Source of the DNA: Exophiala sp. HKRS030
Taxonomy: Eukaryota > Ascomycota > Eurotiomycetes > Chaetothyriales > Herpotrichiellaceae
DNA length: 64,000 bases
Assembly (NCBI GenBank): GCA_023897205.1
Contig: JAHWDD010000007.1
Coordinates: 4,960,001 to 5,024,000 of the forward strand
Reading direction: 5' to 3'
Positions 44,175-54,045 of this stretch are shown one piece after another; the stretch's first letter is position 1; each line of letters opens with the position of its first letter. Below the pieces are notes generated by a model. That model searched no databases. It saw only the letters and a list, made by a program, of their open reading frames with translations, and was not told the DNA's origin. Both the position numbers and the translations under genes were made by a program.

Positions 44175-45773
44175 ATGGAATTTGACCGCCCTATTTTCCA
44201 ACTAAAAGACGAGTCGCTTTTTCGTCAAGACTCGTATCGTCACGGCCAATGGGTGGCAGCCAAGTCTGGTAGGCGGTTCAACGTGCTCGACCCTGGCTCG
44301 GACAAATCTTGGGCATCATGCCCCGACAATGATACTGAGGACGTGGACGAAATGGTGGAATCGAGCTACCGAGCTTTTCAACAGTATTCGGTTCTGAATC
44401 CTAAAAAGCGTGCTCAACTACTGTTGAATTGGTACAACCTTTGTCTAGAGGCTCGAGATGACCTCGCTGTACTTCTCACTCACGAGACAGGTAAACCGCT
44501 CGCTGAAGCCTACGGAGAGATCGACTACTCGCTCGGATTCCTTTGGTGGTTCTCTGGAGAATGTGAGCGAATTCAGGGATCGATATCCACGCCATCGGCA
44601 CCGAACCGAAGGACAGTGGTTATCAAGCAACCGATCGGTGTGGCCGCCGCGCTGGTGCCATGGAATTTCCCTATAGCAATGGTACTACGCAAAGCAGGAG
44701 CAGCACTGGCCGCTGGCTGTACGATGGTTATAAAACCAAGTCCTGAGACGCCAACCACCTGTTTGGCGTTGGCATATTTGGCTACCAAAGCGGGATTTGC
44801 CGACGGTGTCATGAATGTCATCACAACTAGTCTACAGAATACTCCCAGCCTCTCAGAAAGGCTTTGTACACACCCGCTCGTCAAGAAAGTTACCTTTACA
44901 GGAAGTACAAGAGTTGGCAAGATTGTGGCTGGGCTTTGTGCACGGAATCTGAAAAAGTGTACGCTTGAGCTTGGAGGGAATTGTCCTTTTATTGTCTTCG
45001 ACGACGCCGATCTCGACCACGCATTGGCTCAATTTATGACTTTAAAATGGAGACACGCTGGACAGGCCTGCATCACAGCCAATCGTTTGTATGTTCAGGG
45101 TGGCGTCCATGACAGATTTCTTAAGCTTCTTGTCGAAAAAACAGCTCAACTGTCCGTTGGCCACGGGATGAGCGAAGGAGTCACGATGGGCCCAGTGACT
45201 ACACCACGGGGGCTAGTCAAGGCCGAAGAACAAGTGACAGACGCACTTAGGCTCGGGGCAACTCTGGCCTTAGGCTCCGGGAAAGCGTTCAATGGTGCCA
45301 TCATCGACGAGAGTAAGTGCGGGAATGGGAATGGAGGTTATTTCATGTCCCCAACCGTGCTCGCAAATATGAACAAAGACATGCTTATGGCCAAGGAAGA
45401 AACTTTTGCTCCAGTCTGTGGTGTTTTTAAATTCGACACTGAGGAGGAAGTCATCAAATTGGCCAACGATACCAGTATGGGTCTGGCCAGTTATGCTTTC
45501 ACAAGCGATGTCAACAGGGTATGGAGAATGCTAGAAAATCTCGAAGCCGGCATGATTGGTTTGGTAAGTGCTTACTTCGTCCCTTATTGATGCTGCTAAA
45601 GGAGGAAATCTAACGTCTCTTGATGCGTACAGAACACCGGGAATGCAAGCGCAGCAGAGAGTCCTTTTGGCGGTATCAAAGAAAGTGGCTACGGAAAGGA
45701 GAGCGGGAAAGACGTGGCCGTGAACGAATATCTTATCTCCAAGACTGGAACTCTGACGTTATTGGAGAATTGA
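44175..45773 (+). CDS. aldehyde dehydrogenase, succinate-semialdehyde type
   Basis: Exons 44175-45563 and 45633-45773 give 509 aa. VPWNFPIAMVLRKAGAALAA and MVIKPSPETP are the NAD(P)-binding ALDH blocks, VTFTGSTRVGK follows, the general base Glu is in LELGGNCPF (about residue 267) and the catalytic Cys in HAGQACITANRLYVQ (about residue 300). The last exon gives ESPFGGIKESGYGKESGKD. The GQACITANR form and overall layout match succinate-semialdehyde dehydrogenases (GabD/UGA2), though the family accepts other semialdehydes. No mitochondrial signal is obvious. In its setting it may oxidise an aldehyde released from the Baeyer-Villiger ester or from the lyase step. Confidence 0.9.
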
Positions 45774-45996
45774 GTGACAGATTAATAGTTCGAGACTTGA
45801 TAAAAGAGCGAGAAGAATAGTAGAGAAACTTTTGTTGACCCTCCTAGGCTTGAGATGAATGCAGAACTATCTCTACTAGAGTATATGAATAGAAGGCTGG
45901 ACCAGAGTTGTACAATGCTTTGTTAGACAGCAAGAAAGTGGATTGCCTGTCGCTGTATTCAGAAGAGAGACGGCTTCAACCTTTTGACTCCTTTCC

Positions 45997-46967
45997 TCAA
46001 TCCGACTTCAATTCTATGTTGCTCACGCTGGGGTTTGGTTGATCAACATTCAGGTACTGCATGATTTCTTTGATCGCTTCGTGTTTGCGACTCGTGAAGC
46101 TTGCTGGACCCTGTGGGCCAGGATCATTGTGTAACGAGGTTACTCTCCACTTCGTCTCATGACAGACCTCTAAGACGGTGCCTGCCTTGTATTTGTTCTC
46201 GTCCAGCAAGTCAAACATTGCATTCGCAACATGTTCGGGTGCGAGTAAGAAGTCTTTGTTCAGATCCAAAAACTTTGATGCCTCAGGATGATCGGTGAAC
46301 AGAGGAGTTCCCACCGTTCTATGGTAAAAGCTGTCAGCGGACGTTGCTGGAAGGCTGTCTTACCAGTAGAACACAAAATTACTCACCCGGGTGCAACTCC
46401 AACCACACGGATGCCAACCAAGTCTTCTAGGGCCCCCATGCCACGTATGAAGGCACTGATGCCGTGTTTAGACACCGTGTAAAGAGGAGTTACTATGCTT
46501 GATCGCTGTGCTGCAATGCTCGAGATGTGGATGATTGTGCCCTTTTTCGCAGCCTGGACCCAGCGTCGGATAGCAATGCGTGATGTCTTGATGGGATGAA
46601 CTAAATTGATGTCCAGGACTTTATAAGAATCTCGGTCCTGGTCAGCCCAGAATGAGTTTGATGATGGCTCGTAGACTCCAGCACCAGGGACCACTATGTC
46701 AGGAGTGGTTCCGAACGCTTCATTTGCAACATCGAAGACCTTCTCCAGTTGAGACCAGTCTGTCACATCGGTTTGTAGGTATTTCACCCAAGAGCTGTTG
46801 GTATTTTCCGATTCAATCGCAGAGAGCCAAGCTTTGCAACTTGGATGTAGAGCAACGTCGGCGATAAGAGTCTTGCAACCTGATGCATACAGAAGCTTGC
46901 AAAAGGCCAAGTTAATGCCTGAGCCTCCACCGGTAACAATTGCCAATTTATCCTGCAAGGTGCTCAT
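45997..46967 (-). CDS. SDR of the 15-hydroxyprostaglandin-dehydrogenase-like group
   Basis: Exons 46967-46387 and 46318-45997 give 300 aa across a 68-nt intron. TGGGSGINLAFCKLL is the cofactor motif, with LIADVAL ending strand 2. The usual NNAG is replaced by VPGAGVYEP, a common variation in this fungal subgroup. HISSIAAQRS holds the catalytic Ser and YTVSKHG the Tyr and Lys. The C-terminal extension beyond GTVLEVCHETKWR is longer than in classical SDRs. It probably oxidises a hydroxyl with NAD. It is the last gene of the 33-47 kb group and converges with the aldehyde dehydrogenase (stops 224 bp apart). Confidence 0.87.
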
Positions 46968-47460
46968 GATACTAGATTGTAAATGGAGTTTGAATGATGC
47001 TGCTCTGATCGGTCACGCTTCAAGCTTACACAGTCAACATGCGCATCGAACGAAGGCACACGACATGAGTTGTACAGAGACACGAAGTTTTTGCAAACCC
47101 CATGCGGAGAAGGCTGCCTCACACCCAAGGCAATACCTCCGCATCAGTCGGGGTTTAGAAAGGCGCTGGATTCTCCGGCATCCTCGGTGTCTTAAGTACG
47201 AAGATGGAAACCCCGAGAGCGTTGGGATGAAGCCGACGCAAGACAATTTGCCTAACAGCCGAACAATATGCCGTCCCGCTGCTAGGAGACGACAGCCGCG
47301 GCTGATAGAGGGTCCCAATTGACCGGGAAATTGATCAAATTCGAGAAGAATATCGAATGGAACCAGAGGAAGCAAACTCCCATCTGGGAGCAATACTCAA
47401 CTTTCGAACAAAAAGAACTTAGGGTCCAGTAGCTTCCCAAGATGCAAGGCGTAGCATGAA
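46968..47460. other. intergenic
   Basis: About 490 bp. No supported gene. It holds the promoter of the second SDR and the 3' side of the DUF7924-like gene. Confidence 0.45.
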
Positions 47461-48678
47461 TTACACAGTCTGCTTCTGTGCAGATTTCCAAATCAATACC
47501 AGTTGCTTGACGATACCATCCAAAACTTCAGTACTGGCCCATTCCATAACCCCTGCCAATGCTAGAAAGAATTCCCTACTTGTCGACCGGATCGTCGCAT
47601 GGCAAACGCTCAGAACATGCAAGTTGTAGAAGCGCGCATTTTCTAGCGATGTGATGTAATGTAACCAGAGCAGGAGGATAGGCCCTTCGTGGGTAATGGA
47701 GAAGGCAAGAGGTTCCTTGCCCTGATACGTTCCTGCAGAGCGACGTTCAGTGAGCTCGGCGAGCCGACTCTGTATGACGAGCATGCAGCTTCCAGATCCA
47801 GCGGCCTGGTTTTCAGCCTCGTACATACTCCTACCAATTGCATACGACTTCCCTTCAACGACCAGGGAAGGAAAGCGTATATGAAGAGCGGCAAGATTGG
47901 GACTGGACAGAAGTTCCTCTTCGTACTGCAGATCCTTTAACATCTCCTCGGCATCCAGCTTGTTGACTCCTGACGATACCAATTTCTTTGCAACGACGGC
48001 GTGGAAAAATCCCATTGTAATATCCGGGCGAGGGTTCTTGACACAGTTGTTGTCAAGCTTTGGCGGAGGCGGTGGTGGTGGCATGGTCATCTCGGAACTC
48101 TCGGGCGAAATGAAAGGCATCTCTGCCTGCTGCCGCTTATTCGGTCGGCTTGTGGAATCACCTGTATCATCAAGAGACTTGTCCGGAGGAGATTCGAAGT
48201 GGTTGACCTTTCGTTGAGCCTTGGGTTTCAGGGTCGGATCCCAGTCTAAATCTATGTAAGCAGAACGACCACGCTCGTACGCAAAGGCTACTGTACCTGC
48301 TTTCCTTCGGAAAGCAAAAGCTTTCCTAAAAAGCCTGCGGTTCATTGCTTCCAGAGCCTGGTATATCAGTTCAACACAGTCTTCTTCTCTACTCGCTACT
48401 TCCAAAACGTCGGGAAAATCGTCGCATAAGTCATCCGCGATAGCGAAAACGAGGGTTTCTTTTTCTTTGTCGAGCTTAGGCTGGATGATGGCGTCAACCC
48501 TGTGCTTGAGGTGTTCTGGGAGACATCGGTGCTGAAAGACGATCCTGGCACGGTCCAATGAGTTTAAGCGATAATCAGAAAGCGAGAGAGATGTTTTCTG
48601 CGAGGATACGGATGCTGCATCGTGATTCGTCTCTGCAATGCTCGATCGACGCGAGAGTGTCCTCTTCTTTTCTGCCAT
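47461..48678 (-). CDS. DUF7924-like fungal protein with PD-(D/E)XK-type motif, N-terminus probably broken
   Basis: From the first in-frame ATG (48678) the protein is 405 aa. The conserved domain runs from about residue 190 to the end: NPRPDITMGFFHAVVAKKL, then SSPNLAALHIRFPSLVVEGK with SYAIGRSMYEAENQAAGSGS, and FYNLHVLSVCHATIRSTSRE. PD followed some 70 residues on by VVEGKS has the order PD...ExK of restriction-nuclease-like folds. A poly-Pro run precedes the domain. The frame continues upstream of the ATG with family-like sequence (SSKDLLNWKNLERLNSETA, then KEPNKRQWEGG) to a TGA near 48811 and beyond it to about 49120 with a second TGA. A decayed N-terminus is likely. Function unknown. Confidence 0.65.
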   Translation of the reverse strand: MAEKKRTLSRRSSIAETNHDAASVSSQKTSLSLSDYRLNSLDRARIVFQHRCLPEHLKHRVDAIIQPKLDKEKETLVFAIADDLCDDFPDVLEVASREEDCVELIYQALEAMNRRLFRKAFAFRRKAGTVAFAYERGRSAYIDLDWDPTLKPKAQRKVNHFESPPDKSLDDTGDSTSRPNKRQQAEMPFISPESSEMTMPPPPPPPKLDNNCVKNPRPDITMGFFHAVVAKKLVSSGVNKLDAEEMLKDLQYEEELLSSPNLAALHIRFPSLVVEGKSYAIGRSMYEAENQAAGSGSCMLVIQSRLAELTERRSAGTYQGKEPLAFSITHEGPILLLWLHYITSLENARFYNLHVLSVCHATIRSTSREFFLALAGVMEWASTEVLDGIVKQLVLIWKSAQKQTV

Positions 48679-49125
48679 TCCATCAGATGCCTCCAATGCT
48701 GTCTCGCTGTTGAGTCTTTCCAAATTCTTCCAATTGAGAAGATCCTTAGACGAAGTCAACTCCGCCACAGATTGTGAACCGCCTTCCCACTGTCGCTTGT
48801 TCGGTTCCTTTCATTTGAATTTGCGTTTCCGTTTTCCTGGTGTGCGTTGCGGAGCCTGCGTTGGTTCCCCAGTCGTTGTCGCAGCCAGTTGGACAGAATC
48901 GAGTGGCTGTGATTCAGCGGTTTGTGTATTGATTGAGGATATCAGCGGCGCCGGAATGTTTTTGATAGAAGATCGGGTAGTCCTTCCAAACCTTTCAGCC
49001 GAAGTGGGATCGAGGATTGACCCGTCAAGTGAGCGCGGTGCTTGTCTTAATGAGGTCTTGCTGGAGGCAGTGACCCTCCTACTCTTAAGGCCCGCAAACC
49101 AATTCTCTTCAAGCCATCAGTATTG
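48679..49125 (-). pseudogene. 5' remnant of the DUF7924-like gene with two in-frame stops
   Basis: Reading leftwards in the frame of the downstream domain, the sequence gives WLEENWFAGLKSRRVTASSK, then SLDGSILDPTSAERFGRTTR, IPAPLISSINTQTAESQPLD and TPGKRKRKFK, followed by TGA, then KEPNKRQWEGGSQSVAELTS. A further TGA precedes WLEENW near 49115. The basic, disordered run looks like the usual N-terminal half of this family, and both stops could derive from CGA by one C-to-T change. An alternative is that the real gene starts at 48678 and the similarity upstream is residual. Confidence 0.45.
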
Positions 49126-49533
49126 GCGGGTATGGAAGGGAGTCGAGGGAGATCGCGAAACGTACGTGTTGCAGACATTTGCGTGTTCTCAAGTGTCCGT
49201 TCGAAGGCATGTTGACTGGAGTAAGAAGAGTCGAGTTATGTGGCAGGAAGAAATGATCTTAAGCGCCAGTGCCAGCGCATGCTCCAGCGCAAGGGAAAGA
49301 ATTCCATTGAGAGGACGCGATGGAGGCTTTCGGTTTCACTTATAACGATGAGTTCGCAGCACGCGCTAGCTTGGCGTTTCGTGGGTTTCGGACTTACTCC
49401 GTACATTGTTCCGCGCTGCACAAATACAACGTCCATACTTTGACCAATTCAACAATTCTTTCTGTCGGCACCAGCGCCACTACCACTCGAAAGGCATACT
49501 ACTAAATTATCAAAATAGCACTCTATATCGGCC
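49126..49533. other. intergenic
   Basis: About 400 bp with no supported feature, between the DUF7924 remnant and the zinc-cluster fragment. Confidence 0.4.
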
Positions 49534-49830
49534 TTGCCAACATACACGCTAATCATACTTCCGATCATTAAGATCCGCAGGGCACACCTCAAGTCTAGAA
49601 ATGATTGTGCCGAATGCAAGAGACATCATGGCAAACGTGATGAATGTCGTCCTAAATGCATGAGGTGTCGAGGATTGGAGCTCAACTGCGATGATTCGGA
49701 TCCATCGCAACTAAACCAAAACGCTAAATATGTCTCGACTTTCAGTGCCGCCAAGAAAGCAAATTCTGTGCATTCTTGTCTGGGAGTTCTACAACATCTC
49801 GAGCTCTACGCCTTGAACACACGCGGTTGA
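49534..49830 (+). pseudogene. Zn2Cys6 regulator N-terminal fragment with a lost zinc ligand
   Basis: The frame reads HLKSRNDCAECKRHHGKRDE then CRPKCMRCRGLELNC, a binuclear zinc cluster with spacing C-x2-C-x6-R-x6-C-x2-C-x6-C. The third cysteine (KCDE in active proteins) is Arg, a one-base TGT-to-CGT difference. There is no ATG in the frame upstream of the cluster in this exon. After a few further residues (LGVLQHLELYALNTRG) the frame stops, so the whole regulatory domain is missing. It overlaps nothing but abuts the 3' end of the oxidoreductase gene at 49832. It is most likely a dead fragment of a regulator. Confidence 0.6.
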
Positions 49831-49831
49831 T

Positions 49832-50902
49832 CTATGACCCATATGTTGAAGGCTCAATCATGACTGGCTGTCCTGTCTGTAACGAGTCCTTGATGGCGTT
49901 GCAAACGACCAAGGCCGCTAAACCCTCAGCACCGCTACAGCTTGCTTGCTCCTGGCCTTTGATGACCTTAATAAAGTGCTCAAGCTGGAGAGCAAAAGGG
50001 ATCTTCATGTCCACGTCGAAGGCTTCTGTAATCATCGGGGCGTGCCAGGACTTGGCGGTGCTGCCGCGGTAGGACGTTATGGTCATATCTGGCACACTCA
50101 GGGTCCCCTCCGACCCTAAGAGACGATAAAAGTCCTTTCCTGTTCTTGGAATAAGAGGATTCTCGCCGGTCCCTGCCTCGAAATTGTGCGGAGAAGGCGC
50201 ATTGTCGGAGACCAAAAATGAGCCCACCGCGCCTGATTTGAATCTCAGGGTCATGGCGAAACCTTCTTCGGCGTCAAAGCCTCTCCGCGAAGGAGTGGGC
50301 TCGGCGTACACTTTCGTTATGGGGCCTAGGAGGTAGTGCATGAGGTCTATCTCATGAATCAGATTGATCAGTACCACACCCCCAGTCTGGGTCCTCCTCC
50401 ATTCTGCAGGACTGTCGAAGTAGTCGATCGGTTTGTACGTTGCCCAGATGCCGTTTATTGCCACTGGATCTCCGATTTTGCCAGCATTGAGCGCATGCTT
50501 AGTAGCTTGTATGTATGAATTGAATCGGCGGTGATGTCCCACAAGCACTTGCACGCCCAACCTTTCTGCAGTCCGCACAAGTTCAGCGCCACTCTTGATG
50601 TCCGTGCTCACGGGCTTTTCGACTAGAATGTTGACGCCAGCCTGCACCAATTGCAAGCCGACGGCAACGTGTGTATGGTTGGGAGTGCAGATGATCGCGC
50701 CATCTGGCTTCTCAGGGCCTTCGAGAAGTTCTGCGATGCTTTTATAGTAAGGCACCTTCAGCCTCTTGGCCAGCTCCGCTCCTGCTGGCGCGAGGTCGAC
50801 AATGGCAAAGAGAACAGCGCAGGGGTCTACCGCCACGGTCTCTGCGTGCCTAGGTCCAATTAGGCCGGCACCTATGACAGCGATCTTCGTCGGCCCAGCC
50901 AT
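49832..50902 (-). CDS. Gfo/Idh/MocA-family NAD(P)-dependent oxidoreductase
   Basis: One intron-free frame of 356 aa from ATG 50902. KIAVIGAGLIGPRHAETVAV is the Rossmann start, IICTPNHTHVAVGLQLVQAG and NILVEKPVSTD carry the EKP motif with the conserved Lys, and GGVVLINLIHEIDLMHYLLG provides the catalytic-site His/Asp region of inositol-dehydrogenase-like members. The C-terminal sheet domain is complete. Family members oxidise cyclic polyols or sugars, for example myo-inositol. It lies 830 bp from, and on the same strand as, a quinate permease, so a cyclitol such as quinate, shikimate or inositol is an attractive substrate; this is inference. No frame faults. Confidence 0.9.
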   Translation of the reverse strand: MAGPTKIAVIGAGLIGPRHAETVAVDPCAVLFAIVDLAPAGAELAKRLKVPYYKSIAELLEGPEKPDGAIICTPNHTHVAVGLQLVQAGVNILVEKPVSTDIKSGAELVRTAERLGVQVLVGHHRRFNSYIQATKHALNAGKIGDPVAINGIWATYKPIDYFDSPAEWRRTQTGGVVLINLIHEIDLMHYLLGPITKVYAEPTPSRRGFDAEEGFAMTLRFKSGAVGSFLVSDNAPSPHNFEAGTGENPLIPRTGKDFYRLLGSEGTLSVPDMTITSYRGSTAKSWHAPMITEAFDVDMKIPFALQLEHFIKVIKGQEQASCSGAEGLAALVVCNAIKDSLQTGQPVMIEPSTYGS

Positions 50903-51731
50903 GAACGTGATAGCTTAAAATATCGGAAATTGAAGCACTGGTTTGTACAGTCTATGCAAATTGAAGGATTGGAACAAGAAGGGTGCGCTAATGTGCTTGT
51001 TCACGGAGGATTTGATGGATTCAAACTACTTCGGAAGGGGTTGCCAACTATATAGTTCTAGGCGTACCAAGCCATACAATAGGGTACCATCACGTGTTCG
51101 CATATCGCGACCTTCATACATCTTGGTAGCCCCGATTTGCCACAGGAAAGCGACCCGGAAGTGGCTGAATCGGAAAGCGGCTGAATTTATACCCTTCTCT
51201 CCACAGCCCTGGGTGGAAACACGGACTCGCCTCCGACTGGCTACTCTAACTAAGGTAAACAAGAAGATGGCCTCGAAGCAATACTTTCCACCCAGGAACG
51301 GCCTCGAGGACAAAGACATCTTTCGAATAGGTTTGCCACCTTAACTGACCTATGCACACTCGAAGATACGAATTGAAGCCTTATGAAGAGATAATAAATG
51401 AAAACTCTGCCGATCCAAGGCAGTCTTTGCGTTGTAATCAATGCGCAGGCTTATGAGAGAACTATAGAACATACAAGGAGCATAGAGGATGACACCAGCA
51501 GATTATCTTGAATTTGAGACCTTGGGAGCTCCAGCACTTCTGTAAATGAAAGGGCCAAGTCTCGGAGTGCACATCTGCCCGAGAACCCAGATCCTATTTG
51601 GCTCGGCATATTTGACTCGCACACAAGGAAAACAGTAGCTGGCTGTTCAGATCTCCTCCGCAGTGTCTGCGTTTGAACTAGGAACGTAGAATGTCCAGCC
51701 TCATCGTTTCCGGGGAAAACATTCGCGATTT
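50903..51731. other. intergenic, promoter of the Gfo/Idh/MocA gene
   Basis: About 830 bp, no supported gene. Short frames at 50943-51344 are not conserved. Confidence 0.45.
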
Positions 51732-53428
51732 TTAGACAACCTCTTGTTTCACGGAGATTTGCTCCGCCTGTACCGCTTCACCCTTGTCTTCTGCGCCGCG
51801 AGCAAGTTCTAGTTGCATTTGTTCGCCCGCTTCCTGCAGTTGGAGCATCACTTGTTTGTGCGCTTTCCGAGGCGAAAGGCTCTTATCGAATAACAGGTCC
51901 ATGCTTTCGAGCGGGACAGACTTGGTCTCGGGGATCAAGAAATACACAAAGGGGATCGACAGCAGTTGTAGACTCGCAAAGAAGAACCAAATGCCGAAGC
52001 CCATGGTGGCAAACATCTGCGGAGTGAAGCGCGCCACAAGGAAGTTCCAAAACCAATTGTTGGCGGCAGCAAAGGCTTGAGCCAGGGTACGGACGTTCTG
52101 GTCGAACATCTCACTGTTGAGAACCCAAGGTGTACCACTCCAAGATGGTGTATAGCAGATGGTATAGATGTAGAAGAAGGCCATTGCCATGATGCCGCCA
52201 GATGACAAGGTTGATGAAGGATGATCCGCAGGTTTGGCAACGGCGATATATCCACCCACGACCCAGAGGGCGATTGAGCCACCGAGAGCGCCGAACATGA
52301 GTAATTTCCGGCGGCCGAATTGGTCAATCATCACCATGATCCAAACAAAGGTCATCACTGTTTTGATGACACCAAAGATGCCCGTCGTCAAGAGACTGGT
52401 GCTGGTGCCAGTAATGCCGATGCTCTTGAAGACCGTGGGGCTGTAATAGTTGATGGCGTTGATGCCAGATCCATTCTGCCAGAAAAACAAAGCTCCACCA
52501 AGGAAGAATCGATAGGCAATTTTCTTACTCGTATACACCTCTTTGAAGGGGGCGGTAAAGTGGACGCCGATGGTCCTCTTCAGGTGTTCCACGGCCTCAT
52601 CAATCATTTGTACCTCCCTGAGTAGGTATGGATGATCCGCAGGGAGGTTGCGCAGGAAGCATAGCGATCGTATACCCTGGGTGCGCTTTCCAGCGGCAAG
52701 AAGCCATCGAGGGGTCTCGGGAAGGAAGAAAGCACCTATGGCGAGCAGCCCGCCGGGGATGAGTTGAACGGCAAACGGAGTAAGCCACTGTGTTCGTGAG
52801 GGCGCCACATGCTGAGTAAGGCCGTACTGTCGCCCAGGTCAGACAGGGAAATGGGATAAGGGATGGCAGAATGAGACAAACGTACATTGATCCAGAAACC
52901 AATCAATCCTCCGCACTGCCATCCGATTTCCCACATACCGACCAGGCGGCCTCGAATGGCAGGGGGTGAGATTTCAGCCAGGTAAATGGGAATTATGTTC
53001 GAAATACCACCTATTCCAAGTCCCGCAACAACGCGGCCGCCGTATAAATAACCCAGGCCACTGCCCGTCTTTGTGCCCAGCATGACGCTAGCCCCAAGCA
53101 AGAAGATTAACGAAAACGAGATGAGACTCAGCCGTCGACCCAGGAAGTGAGCGAACGGGTAAGCAAAGAACGCCCCGAAAAAAGCTCCTGCCTGATAGCA
53201 AGAGACGATATTGGCGCTGATGAGGTTGACTTGACTTTTGCTCAGGTCGTTGAAGCCAAGATCGTCTCGGAACGATGTGAGAGCCATCGTGCCTCCGATG
53301 AAGGCGCTGTCATAGCCAATGGTTGCTGCCCCTGCGGAGGCCACGGCGGCGACGAAATAGACCTTGAAGTTATATACTTCCGGGGGTGTAGGTCGATCTT
53401 CGACCTTGCGTAAAAAGTTGCCTCCCAT
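51732..53428 (-). CDS. qutD: quinate permease-like MFS transporter
   Basis: Exons 53428-52886 and 52826-51732 give 545 aa. The N-terminus LRKVEDRPTPPEVYNFKVYF and the following IGYDSAFIGGTMAL closely follow fungal QutD/QA-Y quinate permeases, which share VEDRPTPxEVYNxxxY. Sugar-porter motifs are all present: LGRRLSL, GRVVAGLGIGGIS, AEISPPAIRGRLVG, PETPRWLL, FFWQNGSGINAINYYSP, FGRRKLL and PETKSVPLESMD. Twelve helices, plasma membrane. It would import quinate with protons to feed the dehydroquinase and dehydroshikimate dehydratase steps, remnants of which lie just to the right (54046-55735). The permease itself is intact. Confidence 0.9.
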
Positions 53429-54045
53429 TGTCGCTTTAAGGCAAGAAAACTCCTGACGCTATGGCCCGTTGGAGGTCAGTAGAGCGCGGTGTTATCGTCA
53501 ATGTGACGAGAGGGGTATGAAATCGAGGTCTGGATGGTAAGTATAGTGAAAACATCAAGACTTGGAGATCTAAAGTTTTTAAGTACCTACGAGGTTGGCC
53601 TTCCCAGAAGGGCAGGGTTGGTGTGCGGTTAGGCTTATAGCCGGGTATCCCGCCTTATACGATGCGGAGACCCCGTGAGATCTTTGCCCTTTGAGTACAC
53701 CGCATGTTAATTTGCGGCGTAGCGACACGTGGCATTAGGGTCCCAAAATGCGCAGGACTACAGAGGTCGGCGATCGCTATCAAGTACGAGAGCTACCTCG
53801 AGAATTTAGCCACCTAAAATGGGCGTTTTCACACGCAGACTGGCCAGACTCCCACATTGCTTCACTGCCAGTATTTCCAGGTAAGCCTGCTACTGGTCAG
53901 ACGTATTCATGTATGGTACAGATCCTCTATATGTTGTTCACATTCCTGTCTGGGCTGGGTTTTTAGAGAAACACACTCGTATAGACCAGGACCATATAAT
54001 TATGCCATCGTTGTACACGCGCTAAAGAGCGACTGTGCCCACAAA
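53429..54045. other. intergenic, promoter of the quinate permease
   Basis: About 620 bp without a supported gene, between the permease start and the 3' end of the dehydroshikimate dehydratase pseudogene. Confidence 0.45.

Noticed and set aside
48001..48249. Gly/Trp-rich rightward frame
   Set aside because: Antisense of the poly-Pro tract in the DUF7924-like protein.
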